Source: Carettochelys insculpta (Eukaryota; Chordata; Testudines; Carettochelyidae). Taken from it: DNA of 64,000 bases. This document shows, piece after piece, positions 39,349-48,840 of the stretch. Position numbers and translations under genes: made by a program. The notes beneath the pieces are model-generated. The model ran no database searches. It saw only the letters and a program-made list of their open reading frames with translations, and was not told the origin of the DNA. Numbering within the stretch: position 1 is the stretch's first letter; each line of letters opens with the position of its first letter. The DNA is taken from NCBI RefSeq assembly GCF_033958435.1, contig NC_134137.1, positions 104,728,501-104,792,500 on the forward strand, in the 5' to 3' direction.

Positions 39349-39739
39349 GGGTGTGTCTACACTTGCATTTCTCTTTTGAAAGATGTATGGAAATGAGGTA
39401 ATTGAACATACAGATGAGGTGTAAATTTGCATATTCTGTTCCTCATTTGCATATTCTAATTTCAAAAGCTTCTTTTGAAAGAAGAAAGCCAGTGTAGATG
39501 CTGCTCTTTTGAAAGTAAAGCCATTTTCAAAAGAATCCTTCCCTCTATTGAATGGGAAGAAAGATTCTTTCGAAAATGGGGTTCACTTTTGAAAGAGCAG
39601 CATCTACGCTGGCTTTCTTCTTTTGAAATTAGAATATGCAAATGAGGTACTGAATATGCAAATGCATACCATATTTGCATTTTTATTTACCTCATTTGCA
39701 TACCTCTTTCAAAAGAGAAATGCAAGTGTAGGCATAGCC
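39349..39739. mobile_element. Near-perfect foldback MITE, AAG duplication
   Basis: The 391-bp element is an inverted duplication: GTCTACACTTGCATTTCTCT at the left against AGAGAAATGCAAGTGTAGGC at the right, with inner arms TTTGCATATTCTAATTTC, AAAGCCAGTGTAGATGCTGC and ATTTTCAAAAGAATC mirrored on the other side. AAG flanks both ends (39346-39348, 39740-39742). The loop is around 39545. No coding capacity. Confidence 0.8.
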
Positions 39740-40009
39740 AAGGAGAACAGATCACTGCAGTGCTCTTTTTAGGGTACCTGGCATGTAAAGGAATCCAGTA
39801 ATGGAAGAGTACTGCAATATATAATAACTTGAGTTCAAGATAAGGAGAGTCCTTTTCAAATTGATATGGTATGAAATTATCATCCCCATGATTTTGGGAT
39901 GGATGTGTGGAGGTGGTGGGAACTGTGAGCTCACAGAAAACTTCAGTTTGAATGAGATCTCATGCTGACAGTACTAAAATATGATTGGATTTTTTAAACA
40001 TAATAATGA

Positions 40010-40085
40010 GGGTTAGTCTTGCTCTGGGCAGGGGGCTGGACTCAATGACCTCCTGTGGTCTCTTCCAGCCCTAGGATTGTATGAC
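40010..40085 (+). mobile_element. CR1 3'-end fragment
   Basis: GGCAGGGGGCTGGACTCAATG followed by ACCTCCTGTGGTCTCTTCCAG and CCCTAGGATTGTATGAC is the characteristic end of CR1 LINEs. Strongly 5'-truncated, as is usual for CR1. Confidence 0.75.
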
Positions 40086-40089
40086 AATT

Positions 40090-40643
40090 TTATTTCTTAA
40101 AAAGTGTTGTGGTCAACACAGGGGAGTTTATTAGACTCTGCTGACCCCCAGGTCCTCACCACCCTCTAGCTCCAGATGGATGTGGAAAAGTGCTGCCTCC
40201 AACAGGAGAAGTGGGCCCTGGCCTGGCGCCAGAAGGCCTGGGGATCCTTCATGCAAACTTTCGAGCACATCACCGGGATCCTCGAGAGGATCGCAGCCTG
40301 GCTGCTTTCTCCCACTGCTCCAGCAGCCCTCCCTCCTGGCAGCCCCCCTGCACTGGAACTGCCGCAGAGGAGCAGGGGGCTCTGGAGCCAGCCCAGCTGT
40401 ATCTTCCAGTCCTCCTGGTCTCAACAGGAACCCTGGACCCAGTGGGGGGGTCATGCCCCTCCACGCTGGGCGAGGGGCTGTGAGGGGCCAATGACTGGGC
40501 CACGTAGGACCCCCTCCACTGTACACAGTTCACCCCCCAACCTCTTGTAAATAGTTGTGTGTCCCCCCAACTTAGGCAGCATTCCACCCCTGGGTACATA
40601 GTTTCCCCATGGATGTTTGTTCCTGTAAATAATTGGTTGACAC
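40090..40643 (+). pseudogene. Second-ORF or flank region of Harbinger element (left part)
   Basis: The GC-rich block contains frames such as EKWALAWRQKAWGSFMQTFE and HITGILERIAAWLLS, which look helical and resemble C-terminal parts of the Myb/SANT-like accessory proteins of Harbinger elements. It continues on the other side of the Penelope insertion, since ATTTAGGTTCTTAGT ends it and resumes at 42944. The identification is by context and composition, not by a firm motif. Confidence 0.4.
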
Positions 40644-40705
40644 ATTTAGGTTCTTAGTAAAAAGCAATCAAGTAGCACTTTAAAGACTAGCAAAATGGTT
40701 TATTA

Positions 40706-40742
40706 GGTGAGCTTTCGTGGGACAGACCCACTTCTTCAGACC
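40706..40742 (-). ncRNA. Hammerhead-like ribozyme motif, left Penelope arm
   Basis: On the minus strand the order is GGU (stem I), CUGAAGA core, GUGGG-UCUGU-CCCAC (stem II hairpin, after one extra A), GAAA, GCUC, ACC (stem I closing). Penelope-like elements are known to carry hammerheads. Stem III is almost absent, as in minimal variants. Confidence 0.55.
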
Positions 40743-40867
40743 ATAGCCAGACCAGAACAGACTCAATATTTAAGGCACAGAGAACCAAAAACAGTAAGCA
40801 AGGAGGACAAATCAGAAAAAGATAATCAAGGTGAGCAAATCAGAGCGTGGAGGGGTGGGGGGGGAGG

Positions 40868-41566
40868 TCAAGAATTAGACTGAGCCAAGTATGCAGACAA
40901 GCCCCTATAGTGACTCAGAAAGTTCCCATCACGATTTAAACCATGTGTTAATGTGCCGAATTTGAATATAAAAGCCAGCTCGGCTGTTTCCCTTTCCAAA
41001 AAGGTGCGATAATTCCTTTTCAGCAACACACATACCTTGAGGTCATTGACAGAATGCCCCATTCCATTAAAATGTTGACTAACTGGTTTGTGGCTTTGGA
41101 GTGTTTTGATGTCTGTTTTGTGCCCACTGACCCTTTGTCTAAGGGAGTTAGAAGTCTGTCCAATATACAAAGCATCTGGGCATTGTTGGCACATGATGGC
41201 ATATATGATGTTAGTAGAGGAGCATGAGAAAGTGCCCGTGATTCTGTGAGTAACCTGGTTAGGTCCAGTGATGGTATTTCCAGAGAAGATATGTGGACAA
41301 AGCTGGCAGCGGGCTTTGTTGCAGGGAAAGGTTCCAGGACTGGTATTCCCGGGGTATAGACTGTGGCTGTTAGTGAGGATCCTCATGAGGTTGGGAGGTT
41401 GTCTGTAGGAGTGAACAGGTATGTCACCCAGGGCCTTCCGGAGTGTGGCATCCTCATTAAGGATAGGTTGTAGGTCTTTAATAATTCGTTGCCGTGGTCT
41501 GAGTTGGGGGCTGTAGGTGATGGGGTGTAGATTGTTAAAGTCTCTGTGGAATTCCCCTATTACCAC
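40868..41566 (-). CDS. Penelope GIY-YIG endonuclease region, left arm (232 aa, internally deleted)
   Basis: An open frame on the minus strand. It begins with a few residues of the RT C-terminus (EFHRDFNNLH) and then, after the deletion, the linker (QRIIKDLQPILNEDATL) and the endonuclease. The GIY-YIG signature is YAIMCQQCPDALYIGQTSNS, followed by LRQRVSGHKTDI and the conserved Cys motif CNKARCQLC. The C-terminus reads FIFKFGTLTHGLNRDGNFL. It has no RT catalytic part, so it is not a functional element protein. It is closely similar to the right arm, differing at scattered residues. Confidence 0.8.
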   Translation of the reverse strand: MVIGEFHRDFNNLHPITYSPQLRPRQRIIKDLQPILNEDATLRKALGDIPVHSYRQPPNLMRILTNSHSLYPGNTSPGTFPCNKARCQLCPHIFSGNTITGPNQVTHRITGTFSCSSTNIIYAIMCQQCPDALYIGQTSNSLRQRVSGHKTDIKTLQSHKPVSQHFNGMGHSVNDLKVCVLLKRNYRTFLERETAELAFIFKFGTLTHGLNRDGNFLSHYRGLSAYLAQSNS

Positions 41567-41574
41567 TCCTCTAC

Positions 41575-42177
41575 TTAAGATACATTGATGACATCATTAT
41601 GATTTGGACCCATGGTACAGAGGCTCTAGAGGAATTCCACAGAGACTTTAACAATCTACACCCCACCATCAACTTATGCCTCGATTACAACATGCAAGAG
41701 ATACATTTCCTGGACACTACAGTACTAATCAAGGATGGACTGATCAGTACCACACTGTACCCAAAACCTAGTGATCGCTATACTTATCTACACCCTTCTA
41801 GTTTCCATCCTGCACACGTGACTAGGTCCATTGTTTACAGTCAAGCTCTTAGGTACAATCGCATTTGCTCTGATGCAACTGACAGAGACCAAAAACTACA
41901 AGAACTTTACCAAATATTCATAAACCTGAATTACCCACCAGGAGAAGAAAAAAACAAATCGACAGGGCCAGACGAATACCCAGAGACCAGCTACTCCAAG
42001 ATCAGCCCAAAAAAGCCAAGAACAGAACAGCACTGGTCATCACCTACAGCCCCCAACTCAGACCACTGCAACGAATTATTAAAGACCTACAACCTATCCT
42101 TAATGAGGATGCCACATTCCGGAAGGCCCTGGGTGACATGCCTGTTCTCTCCTACAGACAACCTCCCAACCTCATGA
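41575..42177 (+). pseudogene. Penelope reverse transcriptase C-terminal part, right arm
   Basis: The frame enters with LRYIDDIIMIWTHG, the catalytic YIDD block of Penelope RT, near 41578-41620, then HFLDTTVLIKDGLISTTLYP and KPSDRYTYLHPSSFHP. Everything N-terminal to YIDD is missing, so the copy is 5'-truncated. A frame change near 42030 separates it from the endonuclease frame that runs from about 42050 to 42692. Confidence 0.85.
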
Positions 42178-42692
42178 GGATCCTCACTAACAGCCACAGT
42201 CTATACCCCGGGAATACCAGTCCTGGAACCTTTCCCTGCAACAAAGCCCACTGCCAGCTTTGTCCACATATCTTCTCTGAAAATACCATCACTGGACCTA
42301 ACCAGGTTACTCACAGAATCACGGGCACTTTCTCATGCTCCTCTACTAACATCATATATGCCATCATGTGCCAACAATGCCCAGATGCTTTGTATATTGG
42401 ACAGACTTCTAACTCCCTTAGACAAAGGGTCAATGGGCACAAAACAGACATCAAAACACTCCAAAGCCACAAACCAGTTAGTCAACATTTTAATGGAATG
42501 AGGCATTCTGTCAATGACCTCAAGGTATGTGTGTTGCTGAAAAGGAATTATCGCACCTTTTTGGAAAGGGAAACAGCCGAGCTGGCTTTTATATTCAAAT
42601 TCGGCACATTAACACATGGTTTAAATCATGATGGGAACTTTCTGAGTCACTATAGGGGCTTGTCTGCACACTTGGCTCAGTCTAATTCTTGA
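42138..42692 (+). pseudogene. Penelope GIY-YIG endonuclease, right arm
   Basis: Encodes QPPNLMRILTNSHSLYPG, CNKAHCQLCPHIF, the GIY-YIG core YAIMCQQCPDALYIGQTSNS and RQRVNGHKTDIK, ending LSAHLAQSNS. In a complete element this is fused to the RT and makes the target cut. Here the frame is separated from the RT part by a shift near 42030, so it is a broken copy, but the domain itself has no stop. Confidence 0.85.
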
Positions 42693-42816
42693 CCTCCCCC
42701 TCACCCCTCCACTCTCTGATTTGCTCACCTTGATTACCTTTTTCTGATTTGTCCTCCTTGCTTACTGTTTTTGGTTCTCTGTGCCTTAAACATTGAGTCT
42801 GTTCTGGTCTGGCTAT

Positions 42817-42853
42817 GGTCTGAAGAAGTGGGTCTGTCCCACGAAAGCTCACC
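42817..42853 (+). ncRNA. Hammerhead-like ribozyme motif, right Penelope arm
   Basis: GGU, CUGAAGA, (A), GUGGG-UCUGU-CCCAC, GAAA, GCUC, ACC in order. It is the same as the left-arm copy. Predicted cleavage is after the C of GCUC, with ACC pairing back to GGU. Confidence 0.58.
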
Positions 42854-42943
42854 TAATAAACTATTTTGCTAGTCTTTAAAGTGCTACTTGACTGCTTTTT
42901 GTTTTGATAGCGTATAGACTAGCACGGCTCCCTCTCTGTTACT

Positions 42944-44788
42944 ATTTAGGTTCTTAGTGTTCGCAGGTTTATTTTGCAAAAATGTGTTTCATGTGCTCTT
43001 TGGGGGGCAGTGTGAGGGAGATTCGCCAGGGATGGCAGGGGCAGTGCTCACCCTGCACCCTAATCAAAATAGGTCTGTAGGACCACCCGGACCCGGACCC
43101 CCTGCTGGTCGGCCTGACGGCTCAGGGTGGTGGCTGGCTGGTGGTAGGCCGTGCTGGTCTCCACAGCCCACCCCTGCACAAAGGCCTCCCCCTTGCTGTC
43201 ACCAGATTGTGGAGCATGCAGCATGTGCCCACAACATGGGGAATGTTGGAGAGGCCCATGTCCAGATGGGTGATGAGGCAGCACCAGTGGCCCTTGAAGT
43301 GGCCGAAAGCCCGCTTGGCCACCTGGCAGGCATGCTTCCGGCAGCTGTTGAACCCCTCCTGGCTGGCATTGAGGTTGCCTCGTGTATGGCCACATAAGCC
43401 AGGGATGGAGAGGTTAAGCTGCATCTGCCACGAGGCAGAGGGGCATGATGGTGTCCCCCAGAGGGATCTTCCTCTGGGGGATGTGGGTCCGCATCTCCAT
43501 CGGGCAGCACAGGCCTGAGGTCCTGAAAATGCGGGCATCATGGGTGCTGCCAGGCCAGCCACCATATATGTCCTGGAAGCAGCCCTGGCTGTCCATCATG
43601 GCCTGGAGAACCAACGAGTGGTAGCCCTTCCTGTTTATAACGCATCCTCCACTGTGATCTGGGGTGTGGATGGGGATGTGGGTGCCATCCAGGGCCCCGA
43701 AGCAGTTGGGGAATGCCATACTGGCAAACCCCGTGATGGCCGTGTCCAGCTCTGATCCGCACAAGCCACGTGCAGGGAGGGGACACGGGTACCCATGAGG
43801 GTGTGCTGGGTGTGCCCAGCCCCCCGCTGTACCCCTAGGCTCTCCCCTCCCCCAGCCCCTGCCCTTTCCCCTCCCCTGGCCCCTTCCCTGAGTCCCCTGC
43901 CTGGATACCTTCCCCTGGTCCCACCCCGATGGGTCCCTGCCCGGGCCTCCTCATCTCTGTGACAATGGCCAGAACAGCGTCCTTGCCTACACCAGACTGG
44001 TGTCCTACAGATCGGTAGCTGTCTGGAGTGGCCAACTTCCAGACAGTGATGCCGACCTGTTTCTCGACGGTGAGCGCATGCTGCATGCAGGTGGTGTGGT
44101 GCCTGAGGGTGGGGGTGAGCCACTGGCAGAGCTCGAGGAACGTCTGCCAGCGCATCGAGAAAATCCAGATCCAGTGGCCGTCATCCCACTCCGCCAGGAC
44201 CAGGCGCTCCCACCACTATGTGGTGGTGTAGCTCCATAGCCAGCGGAGCACCTGGTGGGTGGGGGGACGCCCAGGAGGGCCCCATGGTCTGGGGCAGCCC
44301 CTTCATCTCCCGAGGAAGGCTCGCCTTCCAAGAGGTGCTGGACGGCCTCCTGCGCAGCGCGGAGCAGGACGGCTCCTGGCTCAGTGACAGCCCTGAGGGC
44401 TTCTGGCTGCTGCTGCTACTGAGGGTCCATAGCTGTGTGCACTGGGTCTGCGAGGCTGGTGTAAACTCTGCAGGCCCCGTGCTGTGCAGGCTGAGTGTGT
44501 TTGGGAGGGGCCCTTTAAAGAAGTGGGTTGCTGTTTCCCCGGAAGGGCTAGTCTGCCCTCTGACCCTGTCTGCAGGGGTTCCTGGCCCCTTATTTCAAAA
44601 GGGGCCACATTTGTGTGTAGACATTCTCCTGGGGGGCTGCTTTCAATGTTGCACATCACTACGTCGATGTTGAACGTCAATGGCCCCAGCCCCGGAGGAT
44701 GTGGGGACACCACACACTGAAGTAGCTCATTTCGATGTCACTACTTCAAAATAAGCTACTTACACATAGCATTCTAGTGTAGATGTAA
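42944..44788 (-). mobile_element. PIF/Harbinger relic, main part
   Basis: Right part of the Harbinger element interrupted by the Penelope unit. The transposase relic is at 43122-44400. The outer right end reads CATTCTAGTGTAGATGTAAC, like other Harbinger-type termini in the window. The left terminus is not identified; the element may begin near 40090. Confidence 0.7.
43122..44400 (-). pseudogene. PIF/Harbinger transposase relic
   Basis: Minus-strand segments read, from N to C, RWQTFLELCQWLTPTLRHHT, then WKLATPDSYRSVGHQSGVGK, then FPNCFGALDGTHIPI with the first catalytic Asp, YHSLVLQAMMDSQG, DIYGGWPGSTHDARIFR, LGDTIMPLCLVADAA with the second Asp, and AKRAFGHFKGHW where VExAFGRLK is expected. 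The catalytic Glu therefore seems lost. Several frame changes (about 43.42, 43.75 and 43.9 kb) show a dead gene. It is unrelated by position to the relic at 4.7-5.9 kb but of the same superfamily. Confidence 0.85.
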
Positions 44789-44819
44789 CGTTGAAGAAAT
44801 AGGCCGGGCTGGTTAAAAA

Positions 44820-46146
44820 ACTGGCCTGATTTAGAAAGAAAGTGAAGGCATCTGTACAAAATTTTGAAAATAACAAATGGAAGAAAGGGGAATTTGATTA
44901 TAAGAAATAATAAGTAGATAAAGATTATAGAAAATACATAAGGGACAGAAAGAGAAACCTATGGCCAGCAGAGGACTTCAGTAGCTTGCCAGAGGTTGTG
45001 GACTTACTACAATAATGGATTAGTGAGGCTCTGTGGTTTGAAAACTTTGAGGTCAGATGAGATGATCATGATGGCCCTGCTTGTCCCTTACAAGCTGTAA
45101 GGTAAGGACAGGAAGTAAGATGTTTTTAAATGTATTAGGAGCAAAAGAATCCTGACAACTGTATAGGTCCATTATTAGGTGGAAATGGTAGAATTATCAG
45201 TGATAATGTGGAAAAGATAGAACAGTTCAAAAATATTTGTTTGGTATTTTGGGCAAAAGCAGAAGATGTAGTCTCATCATATGGTCCTAACTCTTTCCAT
45301 TTCATTTACTTTTCTGGAGGATGTTAACCAGATGCTATTGTCGACAAACATTTTTAAATCAAATAATTTGTACCTCAGACCTTTAAAAGAGCTCACGGAC
45401 GCGCTTATGAGATCATTAATATTTTTTTCAGTGTTGGAGCACTGGGGAAGTTCTCTAGAACTAGAGAACTAGCTCATATTGTACCATTTTTACATGCAAT
45501 AGATGGGATGACTCAAGTAATACAGGCCTGTCAGTCAGACATCAATCCCAGGCAAGGTAATGAAGCACCTGATGTGGTACTTGATTAATAAAGAATTAAA
45601 AGCATAATGCAATTAGTGCAAATCAGTATGGTTTTATGGAAAATTGATCCTACAAAATGACTTGCTTTTTTATAAGATTACAATCTTGGTTAATAAAGGT
45701 AACAATATTAATCTAATATACTTGAATTTCTGTAAGATGTTAGATGGGTACCACATGATGTTTTGATTAGAAAAATAGAAAGATATAAAATTAAACTGGC
45801 CCACTTGAAAAACTGGCTAACTGATAGTCTCAAATGTAACAATACACAGAGAATTTTCATCAAGCAGACATATTTCCAGTGGGATCCTGCTGTTTAACAT
45901 TTTTACTAATGGCCTGGAAGAAAACGTGAAACTGTAAAGATTGCAAATGATACAAACAATGGGGGAATAGTAATTAAGGAAGCAGACAGGTCGCTGATTC
46001 AGTGTGATCTGGACTGGGCTTAGTAAATTGAATGACAGCAAACAGTTTTCATTTTAATATACCTAAATGTAAACATTGGCATCTAAGAACAAAGAAAGTA
46101 GGCCATTCTTACAGACTAGGGGACACTTTTCTGGAAAGCAATGACT
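44820..46146 (+). mobile_element. Old CR1/L2-like LINE relic, first part
   Basis: Broken + strand frames resemble LINE RT: KVMKHLMWYLINKEL, then LINLIYLNFCKMLDGYHMM, the decayed form of the YLDFxKAFDxVxH block, then LAHLKNWLTDSLK and FQWDPAV. Many stops. It is interrupted at 46147 by a younger CR1 and resumes after about 47650. Confidence 0.55.
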
Positions 46147-47645
46147 CTATAAAAACATAAGAACAACCATACTGCGTCAGACCATAGGCCCATCAAGCTC
46201 AGTATCCTGTCTTCTGACAGTGGCCAATGCCAGGTGCCCCACAGGGAATGAACAGAACATGTAATCATCAAGTGATCAATTCCCTGTCACCCCTTTCCAG
46301 CCTCTCGCAAACAGAGGCTATGGACACAGTTCATGCCAATCCTGGCTAATAGCCATTGATGGACCTATCCCTCATGAATTTATCTAGTTCTTTTTTAAAC
46401 TCTCCTATAGTCTTGGTCTTCACAACATTCTCCAGCAAGGAGTTCCACAGGTTAACTGTGCGTTGTGTGAAAAAACATTTCCTATTGTTTGTTTTAAACC
46501 TGCTACCTATTAATTTCATTTGGTGACCCCTAGTTCTTGTGTGGTGAAAAGGAGTAAATAACAATTCCTTATCTATTTTCTCCACACCAGTCACAATTTT
46601 ATCTACCTCTATCATATCCCCCCGCTTAATCGTCTTTTTTCCAGTCTCATTAATCTCTCCTTATATGGCAGACACTCCATACCCCTAATAATTTTTGTTG
46701 CCTTTTTCTGAACCTTTTCCAATTCCAATATATCTTTATTGAGATGGGGAGACCACATCTGTACACAGGACTCCAGATGTGGATGTACTATGGATTTATA
46801 TAACGGTAATATGACATTTTCTGTCTTATTATCTATTCCTTTCTTAATGATTCCCAACATTTTGTTAGTTTTTTTGACTGCCACTGCACACTGAGTGGAT
46901 GTCTTCAGAGAACTATCCACAATAACTCCAGGATCTCTTTCTTGAGTGGTAACACCTAAGTCAGATCCCATCATTTTTCATGTATAGTTGGGATTATATT
47001 TTCCAAAGTGCATTATTTTGCATTTATCAACATTGAATTTCATCTGCTATTTAGTTGCCCAATGTCCCAATTTATTAAGATCCTTTTGTAGCTCTTCACA
47101 GTCTGCTTGGGGCTTAACTATTTGGAGTAGTTTTGTGTCATCTGCAAACTTTGCCACCTCACTGTTTATACCTTTTTCCAGATCATTTATAAATATGTTG
47201 CATAGGACTGGTCCCACTTCAGACCCCTGGGGGACACCACTCTTTACCTCTCTCCCATTCTGAAAACTGACCATTTATTCCTACCCTTTGTTTCTCATCT
47301 TTTAACCAGTTACCAATCCAAGAGAGGATCTTCCCTCTTATCCCATCACAGTTAACTTTGCTTGACAGCCTTTGATGAGGGACCTTGTCGAAGACTTTCT
47401 GAAAATCTAAGTACACTGTATCCACAGGATCCCCCCATCCACATGATTGTTGACCCTTTCAAAAAATTCTAATAGACTGGTGAGGCATGACTTCCCTTTA
47501 CAAAAGCCATGTTGACTCTTCCCCAATAAATTATGTTCATCAATGTGTCTGACAATTCTGTTCTTTACTAGAGTTTCAAACAGTTTGCCTGATACTGAAG
47601 TCAGAGTGACTGGCCAGTAGTTGCCAGGGTCACTTCTGGAGCCCT
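46147..47645 (-). mobile_element. CR1 LINE, 5'-truncated, minus strand
   Basis: On the minus strand the RT reads TVYLDFQKVFDKVPHQRL, then REVKSGVPQGSEVGPVLCNI, then FADDTKLLQIV with the FADD catalytic block, then [51 protein letters not shown] and [16 protein letters not shown]1 3' UTR follows down to ACATAAGAAC-type sequence at 46147. The frame is broken in a few places (about 46615, 46975, 47270) and lacks the N-terminal endonuclease, so it is inactive. It lies inside the older LINE. Confidence 0.92.
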
Positions 47646-47649
47646 TTTA

Positions 47650-48029
47650 AAAGCTTTAGGGCTCATTGTAGGTGATGTGGATGGAAGGTCCTAATGTAAA
47701 GCTGTGGCTAGTATAACCTGGGATTCATAAAGAGGTGGGATCGTAAGTAGAAGTAGAGGGTTTAATACATTTCTAGTTGGCAGTGGTGTGCCCACTGCTG
47801 GAATACTGTGTCCACAATTCAAGAATGATACTGAAAAATTGGAGACATGGCAGAGAAAGCTGACAGAATTAGAAAACCCGCCATATGGAGACAAACAAGG
47901 AGCTCAACCTCTTCATCTTAACAAAGACAAAGTTTAGGGAGCACTTTAGGTACCTACATAGTGATCAAATATTTGATAATGGACTCTTCAGTCTGCGGGC
48001 AAGTCTCCAAGGGGGGCAAAGTTGAACTA
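47650..48029 (+). mobile_element. Old LINE relic, second part
   Basis: Continues the broken + strand RT frame with VVCPLLEYCVHNSRMILKN-like and KLETWQRKLTEL segments, the decayed LEYCVQxWSPxxxKDxxxLExVQR block. It resumes directly after the CR1 insertion. Confidence 0.5.
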
Positions 48030-48073
48030 GCAAGAAGTCCTGTGGCACCTTATAGACTAACAGATATTTTGGA

Positions 48074-48113
48074 GCATAAGCTTTCGTGAGCAAAGACCCG
48101 CTTCATCAGATGC
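48074..48113 (-). ncRNA. Hammerhead-like motif, left arm
   Basis: On the minus strand: GCAU, CUGAUGA, (A) GCGGG-UCUUUG-CUCAC, GAAA, GCUU, AUGC. Core residues are intact and stem I is GCAU/AUGC. Stem II has mismatches that look like decay. Confidence 0.5.
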
Positions 48114-48169
48114 ATGAGTGGGGTGTGGTTCCCAGAGGAGTATCCTCTGAACCCAACCCCCACACTCAT

Positions 48170-48209
48170 GCATCTGATGAAGTGGGTCTTTGCCCATGAA
48201 AGCTTATGC
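48170..48209 (+). ncRNA. Hammerhead-like motif, right arm
   Basis: GCAU, CUGAUGA, (A) GUGGG-UCUUUG-CCCAU, GAAA, GCUU, AUGC. The last stem II pair is G-U. The consensus CUGAUGA and GAAA core is exact. Confidence 0.55.
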
Positions 48210-48295
48210 TCCAAAATATCTGTTAGTCTATAAGGCGCCACAGGACTTCCTCTTGTTTTTGAAGATACAGAATAACACAGCTACCTCTCTGAAAG

Positions 48296-48555
48296 ATGAA
48301 ATAAGTTATGCAAATCCAGCTACATGAACAACATAGTTGGAGCTGACATAACTTATTTCGACTTATTGCAGCATCCCCACTGTGGGGGGTCCATGAGAGA
48401 AACTCTTCCATTGAATTCCCTTACTCCTCACAGCCACGGTCAACAGGAGCACAAGCAGCAGTTCATTTAGTGCATTCCTACTAGACCTGCTGTTTCTACC
48501 CCCAGGAGACTGGTCTCTGGAACACTGATTTACCAGTAAGTGTAGACAAGCCCTA
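48296..48555. mobile_element. MITE fragment, same family as 4126-4397
   Basis: Shares with 4126-4397 the order of AAATCCAGCTA, GAGAAACTCT, AGTGCATTCCTACTAGACC, CCCAGGAGAC and the terminal CCAGTAAGTGTAGACAAGCCC. Inserted next to the Penelope palindrome within the old LINE. Confidence 0.55.
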
Positions 48556-48840
48556 AGGAGAGAGGTATAACAGGATCCAATGGTTGGAAGCTGAAATAAT
48601 GAAGACAGGAAATACAGCATAATTTTTTCACAGTGAAGACCATTAACCATTGGAACAATTTACCAAAGGTTATCATGTATTCTCCGTCACTGACAATTTT
48701 TAAATCAAGATAGGATTTTTTTTTCCAGAAGACCTGATCTAGGGAAGATTTTGGAGGAGTTCTGTGGCCTGAGTTATACACAACGTCAGACTGGGTAATC
48801 ACAATGGTCTCTGTTGGCTGTATAATCTGAACTAGCTCTG
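48556..48840 (+). mobile_element. Old LINE relic, 3' part
   Basis: The broken frame includes NNHWNNLPKVM-like and SLTIFKSRLDFFLEDLI-like segments, the typical CR1/L2 C-terminus (NHWNxLPxxVVxSxSLxxFKxRLD), followed by a short 3' UTR ending near GTCTCTGTTGGCTGTATAAT. Confidence 0.6.

Larger units (their letters stand above)
40659..42943. mobile_element. Penelope-like element inserted as an inverted head-to-head pair
   Basis: The left arm (minus) and right arm (plus) are copies of the same element joined at their 5' sides near 41570-41650. A perfect 15-bp direct repeat ATTTAGGTTCTTAGT flanks the whole unit (40644-40658 and 42944-42958), so the pair was integrated as one event. The right arm includes the YIDD end of the RT, a linker, the GIY-YIG endonuclease and a 3' tail ending TAGACTAGCACGGCTCCC. 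The left arm lacks about 45 bp of that tail and about 370 bp between RT and endonuclease. Both arms carry a hammerhead-like motif. It lies inside a Harbinger relic. Confidence 0.88.
48030..48290. mobile_element. Palindromic Penelope-type tail pair
   Basis: Left arm (48030-48113) and right arm (48165-48250) are inverted copies: AGAAGTCCTGTGGCACCTTA, AGACTAACAGATATTTTGGA and GCATAAGCTTTCGTGAGC mirrored on the other side. The spacer itself is palindromic (CAGAGGAGTATCCTCTG). The right side continues into the 3' tail AAGATACAGAATAACACAGC, equivalent to the tail of the 42.9-kb element. No protein is encoded. Confidence 0.8.

Noticed and set aside
33495..39739. CRISPR-like or bacterial structures suggested by repeated palindromes
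   Set aside because: These are single foldback MITEs with target duplications in vertebrate DNA; there is no array of equal repeats and spacers.
40644..42958. Two independent Penelope insertions in opposite directions
   Set aside because: A single perfect 15-bp duplication encloses both arms and no duplication lies at the centre, so one paired insertion explains it better.
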